From Granulicella sp. L60 (lineage in GTDB: Bacteria; Acidobacteriota; Terriglobia; Terriglobales; Acidobacteriaceae), in contig NZ_LMUR01000003.1 of NCBI RefSeq assembly GCF_009765825.1, positions 283,864 through 347,863 on the forward strand: a stretch of 64,000 nt of DNA, given 5' to 3'. The number at the start of each line of letters is the position of its first letter. Position 1 is the stretch's first letter. The notes beneath the pieces are model-generated. The model was not told the DNA's origin, did not search any database, and saw only the letters and a program-made list of their open reading frames with translations. Below are positions 8,327 to 16,920 of the stretch, one piece after another. The translations under genes and the position numbers were made by a program.

Positions 8327-8405
8327 TCAATCGACTGCTGGTTCCTGCCCGCGTATCTCTGCGGAGGAGTGCCGAGTCCACACAGTCTACGAAGAGGAGA
8401 AAGAG

Positions 8406-10061
8406 ATGGCGACCGTTAGGGAAGTGCTATTTGAATTGATGAGGCAGCTCGACATGACCAAGATATTCGGCAATGTGGGCTCGACTGAAGAGCCAATGCT
8501 GAAGGAGTTTCCGTCGGACTTCCAATACATTCTTGCACTTCAAGAGTCTGTGGCTGTCGCTATGGCAGACGCGTATTCCCAGGCGTCTGGCAAGGTAGTT
8601 CATGTCAATCTACATACGGCGGCCGGTAGCGGTAACGCCATGGGAAACATCGAGACCGCATTTTATAACCGGACTCCAATGATCATTACGGCTGGACAGC
8701 ATATGCGAGAGATGCTGATCCATGAACCATATCTCACAAATAAAAACCCGTACCAGCAGGCTCAACCATGGGTTAAGTGGAGCTATGAGCCTGCTCGCGC
8801 TGAAGATGTGCCGGCGGCATTCTTTCGAGCTTACGCAACCGCAATTCAGGCGCCCGCGGGCCCCGTTTACCTCTCTCTACCGATGGACGACATGGACAGA
8901 GAGTGCCCAGATCTGCCTCGTCTGCGTAGGGTCGAGGCGCGACTCTCAGCCGGAAAAGATGTCTTACAGCCTGTGGCCGAGGCCCTCGCCGCAGCGAAGT
9001 CCCCAGCGCTAATATTCGGCGGTGCCATTGATCAGACCGGGGGCTGGTACGACGCAATCGCGTTGGCAGAGAAGCTGAATGCCTCCGTTTGGGCTGCCCC
9101 CTTCGAAGGTCGACCGGGTTTCCCGGAGAACCATCCCCTTTATCAGGGTGGGTTACTCAGCGGCATGAGTTCTGTGTGCAAGCAGCTTGAAGGATACGAT
9201 TTGGTCGTAGTCATCGGTGCTCCAGTCTTTCGCTACTATCCCTATGCGCCGGGACATCCGTTGCCACATGGCACCAAGCTCATCCACCTTAGCGATAGCG
9301 CAGAAGAAACAGCTCGCGCTGTCGTCGGCGACAGCGTTGTTTGCGATCCGGCGCGAGCTTGTGCAACTCTGGTCGAGCTACTCCCCAAGACCTCCCGTAA
9401 AGCTCCGTCCCCCATACCTTCATCCCCCGAACCAAAAGTTGCGGAGGTCATCACGGCTGACTACCTCTATCACACAGTAGCGCGACTTCGTTCGAAGGAT
9501 TCGGTCATAGTGCAGGAATCGCTGTCCACTCTGGGACCACTACACGATCGCATCAGGATCTCGGAGCCTAGATCATTCTTCTCAATGTTCAGCGGTGTTC
9601 TTGGCTATGGCCTTCCCGCTGCAGGCGGAGTCGCTTTGGCAGAACGAGACCTCGGAACGAATCGTAAAGTGATTTGCCTTATGGGTGACGGCGCTACTCA
9701 ATATGTGATTCAGTCCTTTTGGACCGCCTCGCAGCACAAGCTTCCTGTCTTCTATATCATCCTCCGCAATCACGCCTACAACATTCTCAAAGCATTCAGT
9801 ACTTATCTGGTCGCACCGGAGGTGCCCGGGTTCGATCTGCCTGGCATCGATACAGTACAACTCGCCAAGGGATACGGATGCGAAGGTGATTATGTCTCAA
9901 ACCCCTCCGAGCTAGAGGCCGCAATTATCAAAGGACTCGCGTTCCCAGGACCTTACGTGCTGCAGGTGGAGGTCGATGCTACCCTTATGCCCCTTCTCGG
10001 AAAGGTTGGGCCTGCAACGCAATACTCCAATGAACTAAACGCGGGCGCCGAAACTCTGTAA
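8406..10061 (+). CDS. Benzoylformate decarboxylase-like ThDP enzyme
   Basis: A 551-residue thiamine diphosphate enzyme, aligned end to end with Pseudomonas MdlC. Ser26 ('FGNVGSTE'), the cofactor-activating Glu47 ('LALQES') and His70 ('VNLHTAAGSGNAMG') occupy the same residue numbers. The second active-site histidine of MdlC (His281 in 'FRYHQY') is replaced by Tyr278 ('FRYYPY'). The ThDP motif is 'MGDGATQ' ending 'ILRN' instead of the usual 'NN'. It presumably decarboxylates a 2-oxo acid to an aldehyde, but the histidine loss argues against assuming benzoylformate. The ATG follows AGGAGAAAGAG. It is last in the glcG/royal-jelly/racemase run under the 41-bp element. Length is about 20 residues above MdlC, mainly around residues 320-350. 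Confidence 0.88.
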   Translation: MATVREVLFELMRQLDMTKIFGNVGSTEEPMLKEFPSDFQYILALQESVAVAMADAYSQASGKVVHVNLHTAAGSGNAMGNIETAFYNRTPMIITAGQHMREMLIHEPYLTNKNPYQQAQPWVKWSYEPARAEDVPAAFFRAYATAIQAPAGPVYLSLPMDDMDRECPDLPRLRRVEARLSAGKDVLQPVAEALAAAKSPALIFGGAIDQTGGWYDAIALAEKLNASVWAAPFEGRPGFPENHPLYQGGLLSGMSSVCKQLEGYDLVVVIGAPVFRYYPYAPGHPLPHGTKLIHLSDSAEETARAVVGDSVVCDPARACATLVELLPKTSRKAPSPIPSSPEPKVAEVITADYLYHTVARLRSKDSVIVQESLSTLGPLHDRIRISEPRSFFSMFSGVLGYGLPAAGGVALAERDLGTNRKVICLMGDGATQYVIQSFWTASQHKLPVFYIILRNHAYNILKAFSTYLVAPEVPGFDLPGIDTVQLAKGYGCEGDYVSNPSELEAAIIKGLAFPGPYVLQVEVDATLMPLLGKVGPATQYSNELNAGAETL

Positions 10062-10173
10062 GCGCAAAACGCATGAACTTTCGTTCATCTCTTTTAATCG
10101 GCGGAGTGAAACTTTGGATTAAACGGTAAGTAGTAAATCTCGCACGAGTCACACCGGAAGGAAGGTCTTTCCC

Positions 10174-11598
10174 ATGTCATCTAGCTCAACATCCCTCTCT
10201 CTGTCTGAGGCAAATTTGCCTGTCGGTTCCGATGAAGAACTCGCTGGACCGCCGCATACCGCCCCCGTCATGCGCGCGGAACGAATCTCCAGCATAGATA
10301 CCCTGCGCGGATTCGCCCTACTCGGTATCCTCGTCATGAACATGGACGGCTTTAGCGGACCCCAATTTTTCCATGACATTCCTGTTGGTCTGCCAAAACC
10401 AGCATTCATAGGCTCTCATGCGCATGTGAACCTCTTAGTCCTCCTCATCAAATGGATCTTCTTTGAAGGAAAGATGCGCTTCATCTTCTCCATGCTCTTC
10501 GGTGCAGGCGTTCTTCTGTTGACGGAGCGTGCCGAACGTCGTGGAGCGAGCGAGCGATCGGCGGACATCTTCCTTCGCCGCAACATGTGGCTAGTTCTTA
10601 TTGGGGTGATTCACGGCACCTTTATCTGGAGTGGAGATATCCTTCTTCAGTACGGCTCGACCGCGCTTCTCTTTCTCTATCCTTGCCGCAAGCTCAGGCC
10701 CAGATCACTGTTTACAGTTGGCGCCTTTCTTTTGCTCGTTGTCTCAACCTACGGCCTCCTGCAATTCACTGGTACGACGACGAGCGTCCTGCTAAATAGA
10801 GAACATATACGCTTCATCGCCAGCCAGAAAGCGGGGAATCTTCCTACGCCAGAACAGAAGAAGATCGAGCAGAAGTGGGCGGACGAAGTCAAAGAGCATG
10901 AGATAACGAAGCAGAAGATCAATGAAGAGATGGCACAATCTCAAGTGGGCTATGTCGACCACTTGCTCGATCAGGGGATCGACTACGAGACGCACTTCGT
11001 CTCGCTACCTCCGGCTTTCACTTTCGGAGAAAGTGCGGGCATCATGATGATTGGAATGGGACTTTACAAGATCGGCTTTCTTTCTGCTGAGCTTCCGTAC
11101 AGCACATATCTATGGACAGCCTTGCTCGGCTTCCTGATCTCGACCCCTCTGTACGTCGCGGGACTCTTGAAATCGTATCAAAGCGGTTTTTTCTTTCTGA
11201 CAGTGGAAAAATGGGTCTACTTGCCCTACGAATTTACGGGGATGTGCGGCGGTCTGGCCATCGCTGCGACGCTCCTTATGATTATTAAGAGCGACGTCTT
11301 CCGGCGGCTGCTGAGGCCGGTGGCGGCCGTCGGGCAGACAGCCCTCAGCAACTACATCCTCACTTCTCTCATTTGCCAACTCATCTTCGTGTGGGGGCCA
11401 TGGAAGCTCTACGGCAAACTTCAGTACTACCAGCTTGTCTATGTCGTTTTGGGTGTCTGGATTATGAACTTGGTCTTCAGCCCGTTGTGGCTCCGCGCCT
11501 TTGAATTTGGGCCGTTGGAATGGCTCTGGCGCTCCGCAACCTACTGGAAACTTCAGCCAATGTGGAAAAAGAGCGACCTCCAGCCAAACAGCAGGTAG
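10174..11598 (+). CDS. DUF418 (YeiB-type) multipass membrane protein
   Basis: A 474-residue inner-membrane protein. The N terminus has 'RISSIDTLRGFALLGILVMNMDGF', the hallmark of YeiB/DUF418 proteins, followed by several transmembrane helices, a charged cytosolic or periplasmic loop (residues 225-270, rich in Lys/Glu), more helices, and the C-terminal DUF418 block with 'VGQTALSNYILTSLICQL' and 'GPLEWLWRSATYW'. Related acyltransferase-like families act on envelope sugars or lipids, but YeiB function is not established. The ATG follows GGAAGGAAGG at 8 bp. It is 112 bp after the decarboxylase-like gene and may be transcribed separately. Confidence 0.9.
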   Translation: MSSSSTSLSLSEANLPVGSDEELAGPPHTAPVMRAERISSIDTLRGFALLGILVMNMDGFSGPQFFHDIPVGLPKPAFIGSHAHVNLLVLLIKWIFFEGKMRFIFSMLFGAGVLLLTERAERRGASERSADIFLRRNMWLVLIGVIHGTFIWSGDILLQYGSTALLFLYPCRKLRPRSLFTVGAFLLLVVSTYGLLQFTGTTTSVLLNREHIRFIASQKAGNLPTPEQKKIEQKWADEVKEHEITKQKINEEMAQSQVGYVDHLLDQGIDYETHFVSLPPAFTFGESAGIMMIGMGLYKIGFLSAELPYSTYLWTALLGFLISTPLYVAGLLKSYQSGFFFLTVEKWVYLPYEFTGMCGGLAIAATLLMIIKSDVFRRLLRPVAAVGQTALSNYILTSLICQLIFVWGPWKLYGKLQYYQLVYVVLGVWIMNLVFSPLWLRAFEFGPLEWLWRSATYWKLQPMWKKSDLQPNSR

Positions 11599-11768
11599 CT
11601 TCAAGCAGCCTGCTTTCAGAAAATGGCGATCGACGATAACCCCTCACAAGAAAGATGTCAGTATGAACGCAAAAGCCATTCATAGGTCGCTGTCCGCTAC
11701 CCGCTCTGTTCATCGGTGCGGCAGTCGAGGTCACGCAGGATGAAGCATGAAGAAATCGAGGAAACACA

Positions 11769-13430
11769 ATGATTCATCCTGATGAGCTAAAACCGATCCC
11801 ATTCTTTGCTTGCTTGTCCGAGGAGTTACGGCATCGCGTCGCACAAAATGCTGCAGATCTTCATATTGCAAAAGGCGACTGGTTGATACGGGAGGGCGAG
11901 GTGCCGTGGTTCTTCGTCCTACTCGAAGGGTGCGTAGAGATCGAGAAACAACATCGTGGAAAGAACGATGCGAGCTGGGAATATCATTCTGGCGACTTCT
12001 TCGGCGAGACGTCGATCTTGCTTGATGCTCCGACTATCGCATCCTTGCGGGCAAATGAGACCTCCAGAGTGGTCAGGCTGGATCGAATGCTATTCAAGGA
12101 GATCATCGACTCCTCCCCAGAGTGCAGCAACTTGGTTGTGCAGGTGATGATGAAGCGCGTCACGGCAATCCGCGATTACACCCGCGATCACAGCCCCCTA
12201 CGCGCCCTGGTGGTCGCTTCACAGTACGATACCGAGTGTCGCGACATCCGAGTCTTCCTATCGCTAAACCGAATTCCTTACGAGTGGTGCGATAGCAGTC
12301 GAGAGACGGATCGCATCCCGACAGACGTACCTCCCGGTGTGAGCGCTCCGTTTGTACTCGTGGATAGGTCGATCGTCATTGACGCGCCATTGACAGTGCG
12401 CAAAGTGGCTAATGCCCTCGGTATCAACACGACTCCTTCTGAGAGCGACTACGACGTAGTGGTGGTGGGTGGTGGACCCGCAGGCCTTGCGGCTGCGGTC
12501 TACGGTGCCTCAGAGGGATTGCGCGTTCTTCTGGTAGAGAGGAGCGCTGCGGGGGGACAGGCCGGCACGTCGTCACGGATCGAAAACTATCTGGGATTTC
12601 CCAATGGTATCTCGGGAGACGACCTGAGCTCCCGGGCATTGAGGCAGGCCTCACGCTTTGGCGCTGAGATGGTTATGACCCGTGATGTGCAGCGGATCGA
12701 CTGCCTGTCAAACGGCTATTGCGTAAACCTCGACGAGGAATGTCGTGTCACAACAAAGTCAGTTGTTCTTGCAACTGGTGTTGATTGGCGGATGTTAGAG
12801 GCGGATGGTATCGATCGGCTCCAGGGCAGGGGGGTGCTCTACGGTGCGGCAAGAACTGAGGCAGCCACCGTCGTGGGCAAAAAAGTTTTTATTGTTGGCG
12901 GTGGAAATTCAGCGGGTCAGGCAGCCATATTCTTCTCAAGCTATGCAGAGTCCGTGACGATTCTTGTCCGGGGCGCCGGCCTCGCGCTCACCATGTCACA
13001 GTACCTCATTGCCCAGCTTGCTCAACATCGAAATATCTCGATTGAACCTCACACAAGAGTCAACGCTGTTCACGGGACAGAGTGTCTGGAGGCAATTTCG
13101 ACTGTTGCCGAAGAGTCCGACGAAGTGCGACGCCCTGCTGATGCGCTCTTTGTGATGATCGGAGCCCGCGCCAGAACCGATTGGCTTTCCGAAGCGATTC
13201 AACGCGACGTAAACGGATTTATCTGCACCGGCCGCGATATCGAGCACTGGTCGCAGACTCGGGAACCGTTCCTGCTTGAAACGAGTCTGCCGGGTATCTT
13301 CTGCGCGGGGGATGTGCGGCACGGTTCCATCAAGCGAGTGTCCAGTGGCGTGGGCGAGGGAAGCATGGCGATCGCCTTCATTCATCAATTTCTTGCTCTT
13401 AAGGAGCATGCGAATCACACAATTGCATGA
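11769..13430 (+). CDS. Cyclic-nucleotide-binding / thioredoxin-reductase-like fusion
   Basis: A 553-residue, three-part cytoplasmic protein. Residues 10-125 are a cNMP-binding domain ('GDWLIREGEVPWFFVLLEG', 'GDFFGETSILLDAP'). Residues 145-220 look thioredoxin-like ('LVVASQYDTECRDIRVFLSLNRIPYEW'). Residues 228-550 are a thioredoxin-reductase-type flavoprotein with FAD motif 'VVVGGGPAGLAAAVYGA', 'GGQAGTSSRIENYLGFP', NAD(P) motif 'IVGGGNSAGQAA' and 'GIFCAGDVR'. The redox CxxC of true reductases is absent: the equivalent stretch reads 'YGAARTEAA'. It therefore probably passes electrons elsewhere or senses NAD(P)H. Such fusions are known in bacteria. The ATG follows GAGGAAAC. It precedes glucose-6-phosphate dehydrogenase, a source of NADPH. 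Confidence 0.92.
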   Translation: MIHPDELKPIPFFACLSEELRHRVAQNAADLHIAKGDWLIREGEVPWFFVLLEGCVEIEKQHRGKNDASWEYHSGDFFGETSILLDAPTIASLRANETSRVVRLDRMLFKEIIDSSPECSNLVVQVMMKRVTAIRDYTRDHSPLRALVVASQYDTECRDIRVFLSLNRIPYEWCDSSRETDRIPTDVPPGVSAPFVLVDRSIVIDAPLTVRKVANALGINTTPSESDYDVVVVGGGPAGLAAAVYGASEGLRVLLVERSAAGGQAGTSSRIENYLGFPNGISGDDLSSRALRQASRFGAEMVMTRDVQRIDCLSNGYCVNLDEECRVTTKSVVLATGVDWRMLEADGIDRLQGRGVLYGAARTEAATVVGKKVFIVGGGNSAGQAAIFFSSYAESVTILVRGAGLALTMSQYLIAQLAQHRNISIEPHTRVNAVHGTECLEAISTVAEESDEVRRPADALFVMIGARARTDWLSEAIQRDVNGFICTGRDIEHWSQTREPFLLETSLPGIFCAGDVRHGSIKRVSSGVGEGSMAIAFIHQFLALKEHANHTIA

Positions 13431-13553
13431 TTTTCAACTGAAATGCCGAACGATTTGATCGTTGCGCGAGTCACGAAAAGTAGTGTCCTTTACCGCTGCA
13501 GCGAGTTTGGCGAATATTGAACGTTCTTTACTTCATATTGATACGGAGACGAA

Positions 13554-14951
13554 ATGAGTCCTGCAATGACTTCAGATGCACTTGTGTTTTTCGGAGCGAC
13601 GGGCGATCTCGCTTACAAGAAAATCTTTTCGGCCCTTCAGGCCATGATCGTAAGGGGCACCTTGAACGTGCCGATAATTGGAGTCGCGAAAGCTGGTTGG
13701 ACGCTCGATCAGCTCGTAGCAAGGGCTAAGGATAGCTTGGAGAAGCACGGAGGGCTGGATGAATCGGCGTGGTCCAAGCTCAGCAAACTCCTGAGGTACG
13801 TTGACGGTGACTACGCCGACTCGGCCACGTTCGCTGCGGTCCGCAAAGAGCTGGGAGACTCGCAAAGTCCCGCCCATTATCTGGCAATTCCGCCCTCCCT
13901 GTTCAATACAGTGGTGAAACAGATCGCCGAGAGCGGCTGTTCGCGGGGAGCCCGAGTGATTGTTGAAAAGCCGTTCGGGCATGACCTGGCGTCGGCTCAG
14001 ATTCTCAATCAAATCCTCCTCTCGGAGTTCACCGAGTCCTCAATCTTTCGAATCGATCACTATCTGGCCAAGGGGCCAGTGCATAACATGGTTTCATTTC
14101 GATTCGCCAATTGCTTCCTCGAGCCCTTATGGAATAAGGAACACGTTGAAAGCATCCAGATTATGATGGCTGAAGATTTCGGGATCGAGGGGCGCGGAGC
14201 TTTTTACGATCAGACCGGGACGATACGAGATGTCATTCAGAACCATCTATTTCAGATAGTTTGCAATCTTGCGATGGAGGCGCCGTCAAACGACGACAGC
14301 GAGTCGATGCGAGATGAAAAGGTACGGGTCTTGAAGGCGATCCCCGAGATCGTGCCTGAAGATGTCGTGCGCGGTCAGTTTATCGGTTATCTGAACGAAC
14401 CTGGCGTTGACTCCGGCTCAAAGATGGAGACCTTCGCCGCTCTGAAGCTGAAGATCAGTTCTCCTCGATGGGAAGGAGTTCCTTTCTACATTCGATCGGG
14501 AAAGAGTCTGCCAACTACGTGTACGGAGGTCGTGGCGCGTATGCGGAAAACGGCTCCCACAAAATTAAATCAGGCCTCGTGTCCGCAGAACTACATCCGC
14601 TTTCGAATCAGTCCCGAGGTGACCGTTGCAATGGCGGTTTCCGTCGTGTCACCGGCTGGGCAAGCAAGCCGACGTTCAGTAGAAATGATCGCCACGCGTC
14701 ACGCGGAGGCGCACGAGATGGAGGCTTACGAACGAGTGCTGACGGATGCGATGGCCGGCGATCCCACCCTCTTTGCACGTCAGGATTACGTGGAGGAGGC
14801 ATGGCGAATCGTTGATCCCATTTTACGCAATCCTGTATCGGTAATCAGATACGAACCAAATACGTGGGGACCGAGCGAAGCGACCGTCATTCCGCCAGGT
14901 GGCTGGCATACCCCTCGACCGGAACTTGCCGACGATTTTCGATTGGTCTAG
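13554..14951 (+). CDS. zwf: Glucose-6-phosphate 1-dehydrogenase (divergent)
   Basis: A 465-residue enzyme that oxidises glucose 6-phosphate to 6-phosphogluconolactone with NAD(P)+. The nucleotide-binding motif is 'FFGATGDLAYKKIFSAL' and the hinge 'VEKPFGHDLASA' is intact. The substrate-binding signature, usually DHYLGKE, reads 'RIDHYLAKGPVHN': the catalytic His and Lys remain but Gly and Glu are changed. The C-terminal domain ('FYIRSGKSLPTTCTEV', 'DAMAGDPTLFARQDYVEEAW') is canonical. It is about 20-30 residues shorter than typical Zwf, so it may be a specialised paralog. The ATG follows GGAGACGAA. Its neighbours (TrxR-like fusion, catalase) suggest NADPH supply for redox defence; it could also serve the oxidative cycle of the ribulose monophosphate pathway. 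Confidence 0.9.
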   Translation: MSPAMTSDALVFFGATGDLAYKKIFSALQAMIVRGTLNVPIIGVAKAGWTLDQLVARAKDSLEKHGGLDESAWSKLSKLLRYVDGDYADSATFAAVRKELGDSQSPAHYLAIPPSLFNTVVKQIAESGCSRGARVIVEKPFGHDLASAQILNQILLSEFTESSIFRIDHYLAKGPVHNMVSFRFANCFLEPLWNKEHVESIQIMMAEDFGIEGRGAFYDQTGTIRDVIQNHLFQIVCNLAMEAPSNDDSESMRDEKVRVLKAIPEIVPEDVVRGQFIGYLNEPGVDSGSKMETFAALKLKISSPRWEGVPFYIRSGKSLPTTCTEVVARMRKTAPTKLNQASCPQNYIRFRISPEVTVAMAVSVVSPAGQASRRSVEMIATRHAEAHEMEAYERVLTDAMAGDPTLFARQDYVEEAWRIVDPILRNPVSVIRYEPNTWGPSEATVIPPGGWHTPRPELADDFRLV

Positions 14952-15043
14952 ATGCAATTTGCTAACTTTCGGTGCAAAGAACTTCACTTCGATCTGTCCC
15001 ACGCACAACCAAACAATAGTTCCGTCCGAGGTAAGACAAAATC

Positions 15044-15958
15044 ATGTTCGTACACGTACCAGCACCCCCAGTCCGGACTTCCCAAGAGACAACGTTGTCC
15101 TCCACGGCAGCCGTGAAGTCCACTAAGCCCATCATGCTGCCATTGAAAGTCGTTGATGGATATCCTCTGGTCCAATGCGCAGTCGACGGAAGCCGAGGCT
15201 GGATGCTCTTCGATACTGGGACGGACGGATCGATGTTACTGAACACCGCCAGCAAAGACTTTTCCAAGGAAGGTCTTGTAAAGAAAGGGGAGGGCACCTA
15301 TAGCTCGGGGCAACGTTTCGTCGTATATGCGAAAACAGTGGAATCGTTGGACTGTGGCAGTTTGCGTGTCTCGCATTTCGAGGCGTACGCAGCTGACCAA
15401 ACAGATCAGGACAAAGCGATGGGCGGCAATCTCATAGGCTTTATCGGACGACGAATTATGAACGATTATGCTGTGGTTTTCGACTTTTCCCGAAGCATTG
15501 TGCTCCTATATGCCTTCGATGAAAAGGATGATCCCAAAGAGATGGACCTTGCATACACCCATCCAGCAGTTGTCATACCTTACCACTCGATCGCCGGTCA
15601 GCCCTCTCCGGTTACAGATGTTTCTTTAGGCACGACGATGAAACGCTTAGATGGTATTGCTGTCTTCGACAGTGGAGCAAACCTGAACAGTTTGGTCGGT
15701 GGTATAGAGAAAGATAAAGCGCGGTCTCCGAACGTTAAGAGGGAAGGGAAGAAGGACGCTGACGGAACCCCCTTGTATCGATCCAAGATCGCGTTTGATG
15801 GCGCGTATGGAAAGATTTTCGATCTCAATGACCTCACCTTGCAGCAGTCCAACGAAGGGGCTGAGCCGCAGCCATTTGTCGTGACGATCGGCTATCCCTT
15901 TCTTAAAGAGCATGTCACCTTGTGGAACTTTAGGAAACATCAGATCTCGATCTTTTGA
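15044..15958 (+). CDS. Aspartic-protease-like (retropepsin/pepsin fold) protein
   Basis: A 304-residue protein with two aspartyl-protease-type motifs: 'WMLFDTGTDGSMLL' (Asp about residue 63) and 'GIAVFDSGANLNSLV' (about 207), each beginning a lobe. Between them 'IGFIGRRIMNDYAVVFDFSRSIVLLY' and later 'VTIGYPFLKEHVTLWNF' are typical of the acid-protease fold. Bacterial relatives are often annotated only as aspartyl protease or retropepsin-like. No clear signal peptide is visible, so location is uncertain. The ribosome site is weak. It starts 92 bp after zwf on the same strand and may be in the same transcript. Whether it is an active protease is not shown. Confidence 0.7.
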   Translation: MFVHVPAPPVRTSQETTLSSTAAVKSTKPIMLPLKVVDGYPLVQCAVDGSRGWMLFDTGTDGSMLLNTASKDFSKEGLVKKGEGTYSSGQRFVVYAKTVESLDCGSLRVSHFEAYAADQTDQDKAMGGNLIGFIGRRIMNDYAVVFDFSRSIVLLYAFDEKDDPKEMDLAYTHPAVVIPYHSIAGQPSPVTDVSLGTTMKRLDGIAVFDSGANLNSLVGGIEKDKARSPNVKREGKKDADGTPLYRSKIAFDGAYGKIFDLNDLTLQQSNEGAEPQPFVVTIGYPFLKEHVTLWNFRKHQISIF

Positions 15959-16049
15959 GGTGTTCGTGCGCCCAGGCTAGTGTAGTCGCGGGATCGCATT
16001 CAGGCGTGTGATCACAAGATCCAGACTGATCTCACCGGGTCCGCACGAT

Positions 16050-16090
16050 GATAAGTGGCCTTTATCAAACGAGGTGTCAAACACTATCGA
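16050..16090 (+). promoter_or_regulatory. 41-bp LysR-type element, copy 3
   Basis: GATAAGTGGCC at the left, TTATCAAAC in the middle, AAACACTATCGA at the right. It ends 89 bp before the start of the exported unknown protein at 16180, the same spacing as at other copies. Confidence 0.75.
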
Positions 16091-16179
16091 CTTTTACGCG
16101 ATTTCTAGCGATCTAACGCGGTGTGGACAGATTAGGTCTGCGGATCTACATATTTCAACGAAAAGCAAAGGATCGAACG

Positions 16180-16824
16180 ATGACCACTCCGGAGAAAGAA
16201 ATGATAAAGAAGAAGAACTCTAACGGAAGTTGGATTCCTGCAATGGTTCTGGCGCTCACATGTCTTGGAGGCTATGGCAATGCACAGACAAAATCTGCTG
16301 CCGTCAGCACAGCTGCCCGTATCGCGAATGCAGAGAGTGCAGGTCCCGATGCGATCGCGAAGCATGCAACAATTCTCGACTGGCCAGCGAAGATGGGAGA
16401 CGATCTGGTTGTCCTTCGCCAAGGTTCCAATGGGTGGACCTGTCTCACAGATTGGCCCGTAACACCTGCAAACGACCCTATGTGTTTGGACGATGTCTGG
16501 ATGGAGTGGATGCAGGCCGGTATGCAGAAAAGGCCAGCGAAGATTGATCGTGTTGGTCTGGCCTATATGCTCCAGGGGGGAGAGGCTTTCGATCAGAGAG
16601 ACCCTTCTCGTCCCTCCTCGCCTCCGGGAAAGAAGCCGTATTTCGTGGGACCTCATGTGATGGTGATATCGCCGAATCCCAAGGAATTGACTGGCATAAG
16701 CCATGATGTCTACAACGGAGGACCGTTCGTGGAAGCTCTCGAGCGTGACCATCCCATTATTCTCATTCCGGTGGCACTCCCAGGATCAAAACTCAAGGTA
16801 ATTCCAGGCACAATTCATCCTTAG
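16180..16824 (+). CDS. Exported protein of unknown function
   Basis: A 214-residue protein I do not recognise. The N terminus (Lys-rich, then 'WIPAMVLALTCLGGYGNAQT') is a Sec signal peptide with likely cleavage after NAQ or nearby. The mature part contains 'ATILDWPAKMGDDLVVLRQGSNGWTC', 'DDVWMEWMQAG', 'GLAYMLQGGEAFDQRDPS' and 'GPHVMVISPNP', with many Trp and Pro residues. Two starts are possible: 16180 (AAAGGA upstream) and 16201 (GGAG at 6 bp). The upstream 41-bp element places it in the proposed LysR regulon with aromatic/hydroxy-acid genes. It lies 97 bp before the catalase. No function is assigned. Confidence 0.8.
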   Translation: MTTPEKEMIKKKNSNGSWIPAMVLALTCLGGYGNAQTKSAAVSTAARIANAESAGPDAIAKHATILDWPAKMGDDLVVLRQGSNGWTCLTDWPVTPANDPMCLDDVWMEWMQAGMQKRPAKIDRVGLAYMLQGGEAFDQRDPSRPSSPPGKKPYFVGPHVMVISPNPKELTGISHDVYNGGPFVEALERDHPIILIPVALPGSKLKVIPGTIHP

Positions 16825-16920
16825 GACATCGTCACGGGTCGCTGTAATCACACTAGCTATGACGTGGTTACAGCGGCTTGGTAAATCAACTATTGAATGG
16901 GGCCGAAGGGGAGTCACTCG

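Noticed and set aside
16132-16752. Long minus-strand frame (206 codons) opposite the exported unknown gene
   Set aside because: It mirrors the codon pattern of the plus-strand gene, which has a signal peptide and a ribosome site.
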